Assembly (NCBI RefSeq): GCF_000295955.2
Contig: NZ_ALXE01000009.1
Coordinates: forward strand, 1-64,000
Length of the DNA stretch: 64,000 nt
Direction: 5' to 3'
Origin: Pantoea sp. A4
GTDB taxonomy: Bacteria; Pseudomonadota; Gammaproteobacteria; Enterobacterales; Enterobacteriaceae
The number at the start of each line of letters is the position of its first letter. The first letter of the stretch is position 1. The translations under genes were made by a program, and so were the position numbers. This document shows positions 54,842 to 64,000 of this stretch, in pieces. Under the pieces are notes generated by a model that saw nothing but the letters and a program-made list of their open reading frames with translations, ran no database searches and was not told the origin of the DNA.

Positions 54842-55864
54842 TTGGAAGACGAAGATTTTGACCTGAATAAACTCTTTGAAGAGACGGATAAAGCGACAGG
54901 GGAGGTAGTCACCCTTTCGCCAAATGCCAATAACACCGTACAGCCAGTCGCACTGATGCGCTTAGGTGTGTTTGTTCCAACGCTTAAGTCTCTGAAAAAC
55001 AGTAAAAAAGATACGCTCTCTCGTACGGATGCTACAGAAGAGTTAACGCGGTTGTCACTCTCGAAAGCGGAAGGATTCGATAAGGTGGAGATCGTTGGGC
55101 CTCGTCTGGATATGGATAACGACTTTAAAACGTGGGTCGGGATCATTCATTCCTTTGCCAAGCATAAGGTGATAGGAGACAAGGTACAGCTGCCATTCGT
55201 AGAATTTGCGAAACTCTGCGGTATACCCTCCAGTCGTTCCTCTAAGAAGCTTAGAGAGCGTATCAGCCCTTCTCTAAAGCGCATTGCGGGTACCGTCATT
55301 TCCTTCACCAGCAACAAGGACGATGAGTCCAAAGAGTACATTACCCATCTGGTGCAATCGGCTTTTTACGATACGAAGAAAGATATCGTAATGCTGCAGG
55401 CTGATCCCCGCTTGTTTGAACTGTACCAGTTTGATCGTAAAGTGCTTTTACAGCTCAAAGCCATCAATGCCCTTAAGCGGCGTGAGTCGGCACAGGCGCT
55501 TTATACCTATATTGAGAGCCTGCCAAAGAACCCGGCTCCCATCTCCCTTGCGCGCATGCGTGCACGCCTGAACCTGAAGTCACCGGTATTCTCTCAAAAT
55601 CAAACGGTACGCCGTGCTATGGAGCAGCTGAAAGAAATCGGATACCTGGACTATACAGAGGTCCAACGCGGCCGTGCGGTCTATTTTAACGTGCACTATC
55701 GTCGCCCTAAGCTCAAAGCTCCTCGCAATGAAAGCGCTGAGAACCCTGAGCTGCCAGTCACCCCCCCAGTTGAACCCAATGCAGAGCTTAAAGAAAAGCT
55801 TCAGCTACTTGAAAAGCTTGGCATCAGCCTGGACGATCTTGAGAAGCTCTTCAAAAGTAAGTAG
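54842..55864 (+). CDS. repA: RepFIB-type replication initiator RepA
   Basis: 340 residues if started at TTG 54842 (AGGA upstream). An earlier GTG 54683 would overlap an iteron. F-family RepFIB RepA is known to use a non-ATG start. From [10 protein letters not shown] onward it is nearly co-linear with P307 Rep[60 protein letters not shown], two winged-helix domains, and [19 protein letters not shown]. Binds the iterons on both sides. Confidence 0.95.
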   Translation: MEDEDFDLNKLFEETDKATGEVVTLSPNANNTVQPVALMRLGVFVPTLKSLKNSKKDTLSRTDATEELTRLSLSKAEGFDKVEIVGPRLDMDNDFKTWVGIIHSFAKHKVIGDKVQLPFVEFAKLCGIPSSRSSKKLRERISPSLKRIAGTVISFTSNKDDESKEYITHLVQSAFYDTKKDIVMLQADPRLFELYQFDRKVLLQLKAINALKRRESAQALYTYIESLPKNPAPISLARMRARLNLKSPVFSQNQTVRRAMEQLKEIGYLDYTEVQRGRAVYFNVHYRRPKLKAPRNESAENPELPVTPPVEPNAELKEKLQLLEKLGISLDDLEKLFKSK

Positions 55865-55867
55865 CTA

Positions 55868-56330
55868 CATAGGCTGTAGTGGGCAAATCAGGTATCAAGT
55901 GCTCACTACAGCTTATGCCTTTAGATTATCTTACTCCCTATAGCTTATGTATAATCGCCAGCAAGCTGTTTTACTCACTACAGCTTATCTAGCCTAGCGA
56001 TTATGTGATTTTTACTCTCTATAGCTTATGTTCATGCGCATGTTCAATGTATTTACTCGCTATAGCTTATATCGCTTTGCAGATCATGAAGTGCACTTAC
56101 TGTAGTTTATGGTCTACAGTCACCCCTGGTGAACGCTAACTTGCCAGAGCTTGGCGTAGTTAGGTTTCTGATCGAGAATTTCCTTTATGTGCCGTGGGAT
56201 AAGCGATAATTAGGCCATAACATATTGCTCATGTAGTCGCTTAGACCCCTAATCAGCTATATAAGATGAAGTGATGTGAACATAAGCTATAGGGAGTAAA
56301 TTACTTCCTATAGCTTATGTTCACAAAGTT
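55868..56330. other. Downstream iteron array
   Basis: Copies of CTATAGCTTAT or CTACAGCTTAT at about 55905, 55940, 55980, 56020 and 56058, mostly inverse to the upstream set, then ACATAAGCTATAGGGAGTAAA and its mirror at 56278-56325. These act in copy-number control in RepFIB. Confidence 0.85.
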
Positions 56331-56593
56331 GCTAACTCTGTTCTGGTTGCCTGCTTGAAAAGTAATGGCGGGTAGGATCAGGGGACTACGTACGGAACAT
56401 CCTCAAACGCAATCCAAAATTGTCATCTACCCTGCATAATGGATATTTACTGTACCGGATACCTACCCGATACAGTAGATATCATTATCCGGCTTCAGTG
56501 AAGACAGATGTTAACCAGTGGGTACGTCACCCTGTACAGTGGATAGATCTAAGCTAATTGTCACATCGTAACTCCTCCGATGATCCATCTACC
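56331..56593. other. Intergenic region
   Basis: TACAGTAGATA-like short repeats at about 56455-56485; no gene. Confidence 0.35.
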
Positions 56594-57814
56594 TGACCTG
56601 CCTCCAGGATTAGATACAACCTTCAGTTAGTAATGTCGGTTGATTTATTCTTCATTCTTCCCGTTTCGCTAGCCTGCTGCAAATTCAGATGGCGTCTGGT
56701 AATTCAGCGATGAATGAGGTCTGGACTCGTTATAGTCCTGCCGCCAGTCATTAATGATTTTTCGGGCATGAAGAACTTCGCTGAACCTGTGCTCATTCAG
56801 GCATTCATCCCGAAAGCGACCGTTGAAACTCTCAATAAATCCGTTCTGAGTTGGCTTGCCCGGCTGGATTAAGCGCAACTCAATATCATGTTCAAAGGCC
56901 CATTGATCCAGCGCGCGGCAGGTAAATTCCGGGCCCTGAACGGTTCTTATCGTCTCAGGATATCCACGAAACAGCGTAATGCTATCCAGAATACGCGCGA
57001 CATGAACACCTGAACTTCCGAAAGCGGCGGTGATCGTCAGACACTACTTGGTGAAATCATCCACACAGGTCAGGCATTTAATCCGGCGGCCGCTGGCAAG
57101 TGCGTCCATGACAAAATCCATCGACCATATCAGTTTCGGCGTATCCAAGCGAAGAAGCGGAAGCCGTTTAGCCGGGAGACCCTTACGGCGGCGCCTGCGT
57201 TTTAAACCCAGAGCGTTAAGGTTATAGATGCGGTAAACCCGCTTGTGGTTGACGTGAAGGCCCTCCCGGCGCAATAACTGCCAGATGCGCCGGTAACCAA
57301 ACCGGCGTCATTCAAGTGCCAGCTCTGTGATGCGTAGGGACCGTTGCGCGTCAGCAGCCGGACGCTGAGCCGAATCACGGCAGGTTTAAAGTGACAGACC
57401 TATCAGCCTGCAGGCACGGCGTTGCGACAGACCCGTTGTCTCACAGATAACTTCCACGGCTTCCCGCTTCTGGTCTGTCGTCAGAACTTTCGGCCCAGAG
57501 CCACCTGAAGCACCTCCTTATCCAGCATGACTTCAGCGAGCAGCCTCTTGAGACGAGCATCCCCTCTTCAAGTGACTTGAGCCGCTTCACTTCGGTGACT
57601 TCCATGCTGCCGAACTTCTTACGCCAGGTATAGAAGGTGGCATCTGAAATTGCATGCTTGCGGCAGAGTTCCCGGGCCGAAACCCCGGCTTCTGCCTCGT
57701 GGAGAATACTGATGATCTGTTCGTCGGAAAATTGCTTCTTCATAGGGATGTCCTCATATGGCTTATGAAGACATGACTAACATCGCGGTGTATTAATCAA
57801 CGGGGAGCAGGTCA
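56594..57814 (-). mobile_element. Inactive IS3-family element (IS1222-like)
   Basis: Ends TGACCTGCC (56594) and its mirror AGCAGGTCA (57814) define about 1.2 kb. orfA (ATG 57743, SDATFYTWRKKFGS) shifts frame after about 65 codons. orfB pieces lie in three frames (57044-57274 with MDFVMDALASG; 56669-56878 with [16 protein letters not shown]). No target duplication seen. Same type as the relics at 140 and 62458. Confidence 0.8.
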
Positions 57815-58072
57815 TTGGAATTTGTTGTCTTGTAAGAGCGACGATGATGGTTGTGTTACAAAGCACAGATGATCATTTTAAATTAAACAAAAAATTAACA
57901 TTATCCATCTCTAACCCACCTAAATATGGTTTGACATACTAACTCACCGTTACCATTCATTGACTAACCCATTGATTTATGTGAATGATCGGTTATATCG
58001 ATCGTTGCAATCAATATAATCGATACAATCTATTGCATTTCTTGATTCATTTTAAAAGGATGTCTAAGGTTA
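57815..58072. other. AT-rich intergenic region
   Basis: Direct ATCGAT-rich motifs (TATCGATCG, TAATCGATACAATC) at about 57994-58032 upstream of the next gene; may be regulatory. No ORF. Confidence 0.3.
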
Positions 58073-58321
58073 ATGAAAAGGGCGACAATTCAATATCGTG
58101 AATTCAACGGCGAGATAATCAGCGTTTACTTCAACAGAGGTGTGACGATTTACGAGTTTGGGGATGTGCGAATAGTTGAATGTACTGATACACCTATAGT
58201 ACTGGTCATAGATAGGATGGGTAGAGGCACACCAGCATTACGAACATCATTTGTATACGTAGATGCGATGTATCAGGTAAGAGAAAGCTTGATCATTAGT
58301 GAGGATGTAGTACATGGCTAA
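58073..58321 (+). CDS. Hypothetical protein, beta-rich
   Basis: 82 residues from ATG 58073, TAAGG close upstream. Predicted beta strands with no signal peptide. Overlaps the next gene by 8 bases, so they are cotranscribed. Not recognised. Confidence 0.5.
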   Translation: MKRATIQYREFNGEIISVYFNRGVTIYEFGDVRIVECTDTPIVLVIDRMGRGTPALRTSFVYVDAMYQVRESLIISEDVVHG

Positions 58322-58580
58322 TAGGTATTATCTTAGTGACCATATGACCAATGGTGTGTTGATGCATCTTTTTGGATGTGTACACCTACCACATAAGGAC
58401 GACAGGATTTTTATAGGCACCTGCCACACACTAAACCAAGCATCATCATACGCCCGTAGATATGTTCCGAAATTTGGATATTGTCCATACTGTATAGATA
58501 CAAGTAAAGCAGGCTCATTTGAGATAGAACATCAAAAACAAATGAAGTTTGCGAGGAAGCCGCTTGCGTTGCCGAGGTAG
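58314..58580 (+). CDS. Hypothetical protein with CPYC motif
   Basis: 88 residues. CHTLNQASSYARRY and YCPYC with His residues (HLFGCVHLPH) could bind zinc or act like a redox CxxC. Overlaps the upstream gene by 8 bases. Basic C-terminus. Not recognised. Confidence 0.5.
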   Translation: MANRYYLSDHMTNGVLMHLFGCVHLPHKDDRIFIGTCHTLNQASSYARRYVPKFGYCPYCIDTSKAGSFEIEHQKQMKFARKPLALPR

Positions 58581-58675
58581 GAGAAGATTGTACCACTTGC
58601 GCATCAGGGAAAACCTACAGTTGTAATCGCACACCATAACTGATACAACGCCCTACCAATGTGTAGGGCTTGTAT

Positions 58676-59308
58676 ATGAAAACCATAAAACCTGAACACC
58701 TCTTGCCCCTCTATAGGGCTGATTTCAAAGCAAATGATCTTAATCATGATATTGTCGAACTTGCGAGTATTGACCCAAGTGATATTGATCGCTTCATTGA
58801 GCGTTTGCTCATTTTCAAAGCAGTAATCTTAAGCTGTAAACAAAATATTAAATCTGATGTTTACCAGTTGTTTGACCACTTCAGGAATACAAATCCCCGT
58901 TTTGCTGATTTAACCTTTGAACAATTTCAAAATCTTGTTGGTAAGGGTAGTTTTAATGCAAACAAGCCCAAAAATAGCTCATGGGAAGTCTGTGTTAATG
59001 GCAATATACACAATGTTCGAAGTAAGAAGGCTATTCCAGCTAAGTTATTGAAAGAAGGTTTCGACCAAAAACCATATGAATATGAATCAATAAATGGGGA
59101 TGTATTCATTGATGGAGAGCGGCTCATAAGAGATTATGGGCGAGATGAATTTCCAGTAAATGCGAGTTATGAAGGATATGATTTCCATATGCCGGATCAT
59201 AATCGTTGGTCTGATCTCGTAATGGATAGATATGCGAGGTGGCTAGTTGATAATCCAAATGGCAGTACTGAAGAATTTAGAGAAGATGTGAAACTTATTA
59301 AGGGCTGA
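58676..59308 (+). CDS. Hypothetical cytoplasmic protein, possible effector of a pair
   Basis: 210 residues from ATG 58676. Helical first half (about 1-90), then a compact second half with WEVCVNGNIHNVRSKKAIPA, DGERLIRDYGRDEFPVNA and YDFHMPDHNRWSDL. No signal peptide or known motif. The next gene, exported, starts 2 bases after its stop. The pairing of a cytoplasmic and a small periplasmic protein recalls toxin/immunity pairs, a guess. Confidence 0.6.
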   Translation: MKTIKPEHLLPLYRADFKANDLNHDIVELASIDPSDIDRFIERLLIFKAVILSCKQNIKSDVYQLFDHFRNTNPRFADLTFEQFQNLVGKGSFNANKPKNSSWEVCVNGNIHNVRSKKAIPAKLLKEGFDQKPYEYESINGDVFIDGERLIRDYGRDEFPVNASYEGYDFHMPDHNRWSDLVMDRYARWLVDNPNGSTEEFREDVKLIKG

Positions 59309-59310
59309 AA

Positions 59311-59646
59311 ATGAAAGAAATTATTGCTATTTCTTTACTGTGCGTAACAGGGAATGCTTTTGCGAGTATTTTTATCTGCGATAAGATCGCAACAAGAGAT
59401 ACTCCCACGCCCGTCTCAGCGAAAACGGTGGTGAAAATATCTGGTTCTGATTTACAGATGAAATCAGGGGGTAAAGTTCTAATTTTTGATAACTTCGATG
59501 GCAGTACAGCGTATAGAGAAAACTTTTTGTTGAAGAAGGCTAACGGTTTTTTCATGCTGGCTGAATATAATGACAATATTGAAAATCTTACCGGAAATGA
59601 GAGAGCAACGGCAACTTATGCGTTTGGTGGATGTGAGCTACAGTAA
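59311..59646 (+). CDS. Small exported protein
   Basis: 111 residues with signal peptide MKEIIAISLLCVTGNAFAS. The mature part is beta-rich with Cys near both ends (FICDK, GGCEL), likely one disulfide. Translationally coupled to 58676. Candidate periplasmic partner or immunity protein; family not recognised. Confidence 0.6.
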   Translation: MKEIIAISLLCVTGNAFASIFICDKIATRDTPTPVSAKTVVKISGSDLQMKSGGKVLIFDNFDGSTAYRENFLLKKANGFFMLAEYNDNIENLTGNERATATYAFGGCELQ

Positions 59647-60433
59647 ATTAAAAGATATCTTGGTTAATTAACCGCGTAAGATTATATAGGCGATTTTTAG
59701 TTGATTTCATGGCCTGAGTTCGTACTCAGCAGGACTTAGGCCTTTCAGTACTGTTAAAACTTCGGATTTTCCCCTCTACTCATAAGTTGAATTTTAAAAC
59801 AACAATTAGTTCTTTTATCTTTATTGAGAATTAGGTTCTAAATATTATTTATTGACACTAACCATCTGAAAAACATCTTTTTTTATGCGTTTAAGCCAGT
59901 TGTAAAACTGATTGCCTTTTGTCTAAGCTTTAATTTCTTTCCAGATTCGAGGGTTGTACCGTGACTAAGACCAATGATAAAATGAGTTATATTAAGTAGA
60001 TTTTACTTGATTGCGGATGTGATGGAACAGCCAGTCACTGAGAAGGCTACAGCTGAAGCTATAAAGAGAAAAGTCATGCCTTTTTTATTCATCGTGTACG
60101 CTTCGTGTTGGAGTAATCTGTATCTAACGTACTAATATTAGATGTTGTTTTTTTATCCTGCATAGTAAAGAAGCATAAAAAATGCATAAAGCACGTTATC
60201 TCAAATGCGGGGTGCCGCTGGTCTGGGAAAAAGGGGCATTTATTTAAATTGGAAAGTATGCTGACACATTCAGATTTATGATTTTTATGACCGGTCCTTA
60301 GGGGTCAGGTGTTACCTTAAAGCAATAAGGTTGGTAATGAAGAAAAAACGACTCACATCGCGTGCTACGAATAAACGCAAAACCGGCTGAATTCGAATGG
60401 TAAGAACATTCGTCTGCATAGTTTTATGTAATT
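59647..60433. other. Gene-free region of about 790 bases
   Basis: AT-rich and stop-rich. A GC segment near 59708-59750 (GAGTTCGTACTCAGCAGGACTTAGG) is unexplained. No gene or IS piece recognised. Confidence 0.35.
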
Positions 60434-60458
60434 AAAGGTCGGGTAAACCGGCCTTTAG
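60434..60458 (-). terminator. Intrinsic terminator after second yidB
   Basis: Minus strand AAAGGCCGGTTTACCCGACCTTT, equivalent to 7247-7273. Confidence 0.7.
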
Positions 60459-60460
60459 CG

Positions 60461-60856
60461 CTAACTGTACAACTTACCTTCCAACAGTTTTATGCCTGCC
60501 GAAACGAGATCGTTACGCTCAGAAACTCGTCCCTCGGGTGATAGGGTATCGATAATTTTAGGGAGATACTCTGCCAGGATAGTTGATGCTTTTTCTGTAT
60601 CAACACCGAGTTTCACTGCCAGACTCTGAACCGCAGGGGAGCCTAAAATAGCTGTTATTCTTTCAGAGGTTAAAGGCAGGTTATCTCCTGATGTTAACCA
60701 CGACTGAACGGTATTCTCCAGTCCTTCAGCTCTGAACTTTTCAAGTATAGACTCGCACCCACCTTGCTCCTCTATCCATGCGAATATTGCCTGGTGGGGT
60801 GAAGAGCTTGTGCCTTGTCCTACAAGAGCGTTTGTTACACCATCTAATAGTCCCAT
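60461..60856 (-). CDS. yidB: YidB family protein, second copy
   Basis: 131 residues, aligned without gaps to 6850-7245 with scattered changes (GGCESILEKFRAEGLEN for GGCGAILEKFKAEGLEN). Open, with ribosome site GACGGAAAATGC region. It stays intact while the kbp copy before it is broken. Confidence 0.85.
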   Translation of the reverse strand: MGLLDGVTNALVGQGTSSSPHQAIFAWIEEQGGCESILEKFRAEGLENTVQSWLTSGDNLPLTSERITAILGSPAVQSLAVKLGVDTEKASTILAEYLPKIIDTLSPEGRVSERNDLVSAGIKLLEGKLYS

Positions 60857-60897
60857 ATTGCATTTTCCGTCGTTTCATTTTTGTAGAATATCAGGCG

Positions 60898-61356
60898 CTA
60901 CTCACTTTTCGGTATAATCAAAACCTGACCAGGATAGATTTTATCTGGGCTTTTCAGCATAGGCGTGTTTGCATCAAAAATTGCCTGATACTTGTTTCCT
61001 GTCCCGTAAACTGCATGTGATATTGCGCTAAGAGTATCGCCAGTCTTCACGGTATAATAAGTACTCTCGCTTGTGCTTTCTTCAGTAGAAACTTTTAGCT
61101 GATCGTCTACTTTGCTGACGCCCTCCACATTACCTGCTGCTGCCAGTATTTTTTCTTTTACTTCCTGTGATGATACATTGCCTGTCAGTGTGACGGTTCA
61201 ATCATCTGCAACAACCGCCTCAACTGACTCCACCCCCGGAAGAGCAAGACTTCTGATATGCTCTTGAAGCCTCTGTGATTTATCACTGTCGTCATGACCT
61301 GAAACAGCATCCCATACCTTCTCACCAGCCTGTTTAACGAAATCTAAAAGCTCCAT
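60898..61356 (-). pseudogene. kbp/ygaU second copy with an internal stop
   Basis: From ATG 61356 aligned with 6349-6807 along the full length. A GGA codon in the BON domain is TGA here (about 61197), ending translation after about 52 residues. The LysM part is intact but its usual start is lost. Confidence 0.85.
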
Positions 61357-61679
61357 ACAACTTTCCTCTTAATTTAGAAAATTCACCTGCAACTTAATCA
61401 TAGCTCAGTATAATTATTAGTGGGGGGGATAATACAGTGTGTTGATTTATAATTTTTTTAATCTATTGCAACGCTCATTTAATAGCTAAACGCCTCTTAA
61501 CCTGCCTCTCTGGTTAGAGGCCCAGATCAGTTAATAATTTCGTAAGCTTAACCTATCCCCGAATTTTAACCATGCCTGATCAGGAAAAAAATGGCTTCTG
61601 GCGGGGGTGCTTATTCTGGCAACCAGTAGACTTTTGTGTGAGCTCTGATGGGAGCATCTAGCCCAGCGAAAATATAACG
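61357..61679. other. Intergenic region upstream of second kbp
   Basis: No gene seen. Presumably the kbp promoter and IS debris. Confidence 0.35.
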
Positions 61680-61935
61680 ACTATGACTCGCACTGTTGCG
61701 AGTCTGTAAGTCACTGACTCACTCACACAGACATGCCTGCGCCAGCTCTATTTATGCATGTACGTCCTGCAGCATTGCCTTGTCGAGGCTCATATAGGCA
61801 ACCTGCTTCAGGGCAAACACAATCTGCATTTTGGCGCACCATGGCGTTTTCTCGGCACATCCTAAGCTCTGGGAAGTGAATATCATGCCGGAATTCTGTT
61901 TCCAGATGGGGCAGGATTTATGACAAAGGGCCAAC
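61680..61935 (-). pseudogene. Internally deleted relic of the 38286-type IS
   Basis: Minus strand matches the left end and OrfA start (AAACAGAATTCCGGCATGAT, QIVFALKQV), then jumps to SLDKAMLQDV, deleting about 150 bases, and continues into the orfB start. Non-functional. Confidence 0.75.
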
Positions 61936-62081
61936 TAAATAAAGTTACTTACTGAAGGTTGTATCTAATCCGAGGGTAGGACGCATTAATTCAGTTTTAC
62001 ATAACCATCACACAAAATTTTCAATTCACCACCTTGTAAGGCTGAGTCCACAGTTTAACAATCATGAGCTATAATGATTAT

Positions 62082-62140
62082 GAGATAATAGTTGTATGTG
62101 TAAACACCCTTACCGCCCATATGGGCGGTTTTTTTTACTA
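62082..62140 (+). ncRNA. Candidate small RNA, right copy
   Basis: TATAAT at 62070-62075, then about 40 bases later ACCGCCCATATGGGCGGT with eight T. Diverged inverse copy at 4983-5042, with similarity reaching back to about 62005. Perfect stem here, one mismatch there. Confidence 0.4.
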
Positions 62141-62457
62141 TCAAAGAAATGACCAGCTCTCTGGAAAGCCGAAGTTCCGGCCCAAGAACTCCACCTTAAG
62201 CACGATAGTTCAGGATCTACCTTGTACTTACACCTTTCGCAAAAGTATATTGGCATTTATGCTCTTAAGTTGTCTGCAGACGAGAACCTCAGCCTCGGGA
62301 AGGTACTTGCTAAAGCCATGATGGATAAAGATGGGCTTAAGGTGGCTCATGGATAAAATTTATGACCAGAAGCTTGAGGTTGTGTGCGGGGCTGTAGCAA
62401 CGTCGAGCCTCCAGATTTGTAGGCCTATCATTGTAAGCCTACCTTACGCTTGACTAA
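62141..62457. other. Coding relics
   Basis: A plus-strand frame ALKLSADENLSLGKVLAKAMMDKDGLKVAHG lies at about 62258-62355 without a start or ribosome site. Source not recognised. Confidence 0.3.
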
Positions 62458-62728
62458 TTGGTCTTTGAATATGGTGTTGAACTGAACAGAGCTTGGCAAC
62501 CCAACGATGAGAGTCTGAACGACTACTTTCGGAAAAAGTGTCTGAATGAGCATAAGTTGAGAATTTTTTTTAGTGCCTGGGAAACAATCAATGACTGGAG
62601 GCAGGATTATAAACTCCATTCGTCGCCGAGTAACAAGATGCTATCTTAATTCAACAGACTAGTGAAAAAAGTATGAAAAAACCAAACGACATCAACTAAA
62701 GTTTGTATCTAACTCAAGCTTGGCCTAT
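62458..62728 (+). pseudogene. IS3-family orfB C-terminal relic with right end
   Basis: FEYGVELNRAWQP and KKCLNEHKLR, then NDWRQDYK, match the end of the IS1222-like OrfB. GTATCTAACTCAAGC at about 62707 resembles that IS end. The catalytic Glu motif is lost. Confidence 0.65.
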
Positions 62729-62786
62729 CCTCGTCCAGCATCAAAAAGATGCTTAATAAATACCTAATCGAGAAATGGACTAACAG

Positions 62787-62951
62787 ATGATACAAAACAG
62801 ACAAGATCGATCTCCCACCCGGCCCCCTCAGAGTGGCAGCAATGATGCAAGGGGGATGCCATACTATATAAAATACGACTGGCTAGGCAAGCTGGAGCAG
62901 GAACTCAGGGAGTTCGAGAGAAAATGGCCTTTTTTACGTGATGCTCGCTGA
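62787..62951 (+). CDS. 54-residue hypothetical protein
   Basis: ATG 62787 to TGA 62951. Basic, Pro/Arg-rich N-terminus, then MPYYIKYDWLGKLEQELREFERKWPFL, a likely amphipathic helix. Ribosome site weak. Could be a small toxin-like peptide or chance. Confidence 0.35.
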   Translation: MIQNRQDRSPTRPPQSGSNDARGMPYYIKYDWLGKLEQELREFERKWPFLRDAR

Positions 62952-62962
62952 ATAACAAGGGT

Positions 62963-62990
62963 GAAAAAACCCGCCATCTTTCGTAGCGGG
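62963..62990 (-). terminator. Minus-strand intrinsic terminator
   Basis: CCCGCTACGAAAGATGGCGGGTTTTTTC on the minus strand. It implies a minus-strand transcript from 63 kb for which I see no clear gene. Confidence 0.55.
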
Positions 62991-63696
62991 CTGAACGATT
63001 TCACGCGCTCATAATAGACAACAATGTGCCGGAACCCGAGCAGTTCAGCACACATCCAGTATGAGTAAAATACGCTGCTTGGCAAGAATAGAACTCACAC
63101 TTTTGTGATAAAATCCCGGCTTCGCACATCCGGTGCGTAGGTTCAGTGAAGCACGTTCTTGTAGATATCCCTACTGTTACCGTAGATGTGATCAACTACA
63201 AAAACCATCTGGTATTATTCCTTTCGTACCTCGATTTTTAGTTCTAAATTCTGCACCGGCGGTTGTCAGCGACAATAGACCGTACAATAGCTTTTCATCC
63301 AGTAATCCGACAGCAGTTAAGAGGTAAGCGGTGCAAAGCACTCAAGTAACTGCTTTGCCTGATAGTTTGCATAACTGGTTTGGAACCGTAGAACGCTATC
63401 TGAACTAAAGTCTCAAATCCTTTATGGCCCTTTGAGGCCCATGAATGCTTGTTACACTGCTTACTCACTACATTTTGCCATCCGTATCTACTTGTGGGGG
63501 TGGAAAAACTGTCTGTCGCACTTAGCCAGTAACTGGTACGAATTATCAAATCTCTTCCTGGTTGTATGGCTGAACATGAACTGCTGAAGAAGTTTCTTAA
63601 TAAAATTTTTACGATAGCTATCTGGTAAGTTATAAATACGTTCATTAGTATCGGTAAGACCTAGACCTACCAACGTTGCCCAATTAGGAACAAGCT
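62991..63696. other. Region upstream of casA, no cas3
   Basis: No cas3-like frame and no CRISPR repeats. Minus frames at 63295-63645 lack known patterns. A promoter for casA is expected in the last 100 bases but none stands out. Confidence 0.45.
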
Positions 63697-64000
63697 ATGG
63701 AAAACCATTTTAACCTGATTGATTCCCCATGGATCCCTGTTTCGGAAGTTGGTCCGGTCAGTCTGAAAACGATTTTCAGTAATGCAGCATTACGCGCCTT
63801 AGGGGGAAGTTCTGTAGAGAAGATTGCGATAACCAAGCTACTTTTAGCTATTGCTCAGGCGGCCCATACTCCACAAGATGATGGCGAATGGGAAAAAATG
63901 GGCTGGCAAGGTATGGCCGAAAACTGTCTGGGCTACCTGAAAAAGTGGCATGACCGGTTTTATCTTTATGGCGATAAGCCGTTTTTACAGATGCCTGCTA
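63697..64000 (+). CDS. casA: Type I-E Cascade large subunit Cse1/CasA (partial)
   Basis: ATG 63697 opens a frame to the window end (101 codons). It begins with the Cse1 pattern NLIDSPWIPV (first ten residues), KLLLAIAQAAHTPQDDGEW and YLYGDKPFLQMPA. CasA recognises the PAM and recruits Cas3 in type I-E interference. Rest of the operon lies beyond the edge. Upstream no cas3 is visible, so it is elsewhere or absent. Confidence 0.9.
   Translation, partial: MENHFNLIDSPWIPVSEVGPVSLKTIFSNAALRALGGSSVEKIAITKLLLAIAQAAHTPQDDGEWEKMGWQGMAENCLGYLKKWHDRFYLYGDKPFLQMPA

Noticed and set aside
62991..63696. Search for a CRISPR array or cas3 before casA
   Set aside because: No regularly spaced repeats and no helicase/HD pattern in any frame.

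Overview
The window looks like part of a large, low-copy, F-like plasmid from a gamma-proteobacterium of the order Enterobacterales. Erwinia/Pantoea-type hosts fit best, but that is an inference from gene content. The plasmid assignment rests on a RepFIB-type initiator (54842-55864) with flanking iterons, an F-type SopA/SopB pair with sopC-like palindromes, a second partition system of the R1 StbA/StbB (ParM/ParR) type, a P1 Cre-like recombinase beside a lox-like site, and a conjugative leading-region block (ardA, ssb, DUF905, psiB, truncated psiA). Many IS3, IS66 and ISNCY remnants and broken genes show a heavily reworked replicon.

Layout. 1-5 kb: IS3 debris, small AT-rich orphan genes, Cre/lox. 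5-8.5 kb: IS3 debris, then kbp(ygaU)-yidB and two small lipoproteins. 8.5-11 kb: decayed DNA. 10.8-16.5 kb and 24.8-32.0 kb: two diverged, same-order copies of a blue-light/stress island with a BLUF-EAL protein (bluF), ycgZ-like, ariR-like and many other YmgA/AriR-like small proteins and a KGG stress protein. 17-23.3 kb, between the copies: CsbD, a broken SMP-30-like gene, a VOC protein, a GH15 glycosidase, a YghA-like reductase and an exported FxLYD-like protein. 32-36 kb: more small AriR-like genes, tiny charged proteins and a membrane protein. 36-40 kb: IS66 remnant, a Gly-rich exported protein, and an intact IS3-family element with a 4-bp target duplication that splits a VOC gene. 40-43.5 kb: leading region with a hairpin resembling the F single-strand promoter Frpo. 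43.8-44.7 kb: an AT-rich SMEK-like gene, a possible defence gene. 44.9-48.2 kb: stbB-stbA with centromere repeats, then a LexA-box-controlled umuDC operon whose umuD is frameshifted. 48.2-56.4 kb: MITE-like hairpin, umuC relic, sopC-sopB-sopA, an AbiE toxin-antitoxin pair, and repA with iterons. 56.6-63 kb: broken IS3, four small genes including a possible toxin/immunity pair, an inverted second yidB/kbp copy with broken kbp, and more relics. 63697 to the end: start of a type I-E casA (cse1).

How it works together: repA with iterons, two partition systems, Cre-lox-like resolution and AbiE would keep the plasmid. ardA, psiB, ssb and the hairpin would help establishment after transfer. umuC and the AriR/YcgZ/BluF islands point to stress and light responses. 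The SMEK-like gene, AbiE and cas genes suggest conflict with other mobile elements.
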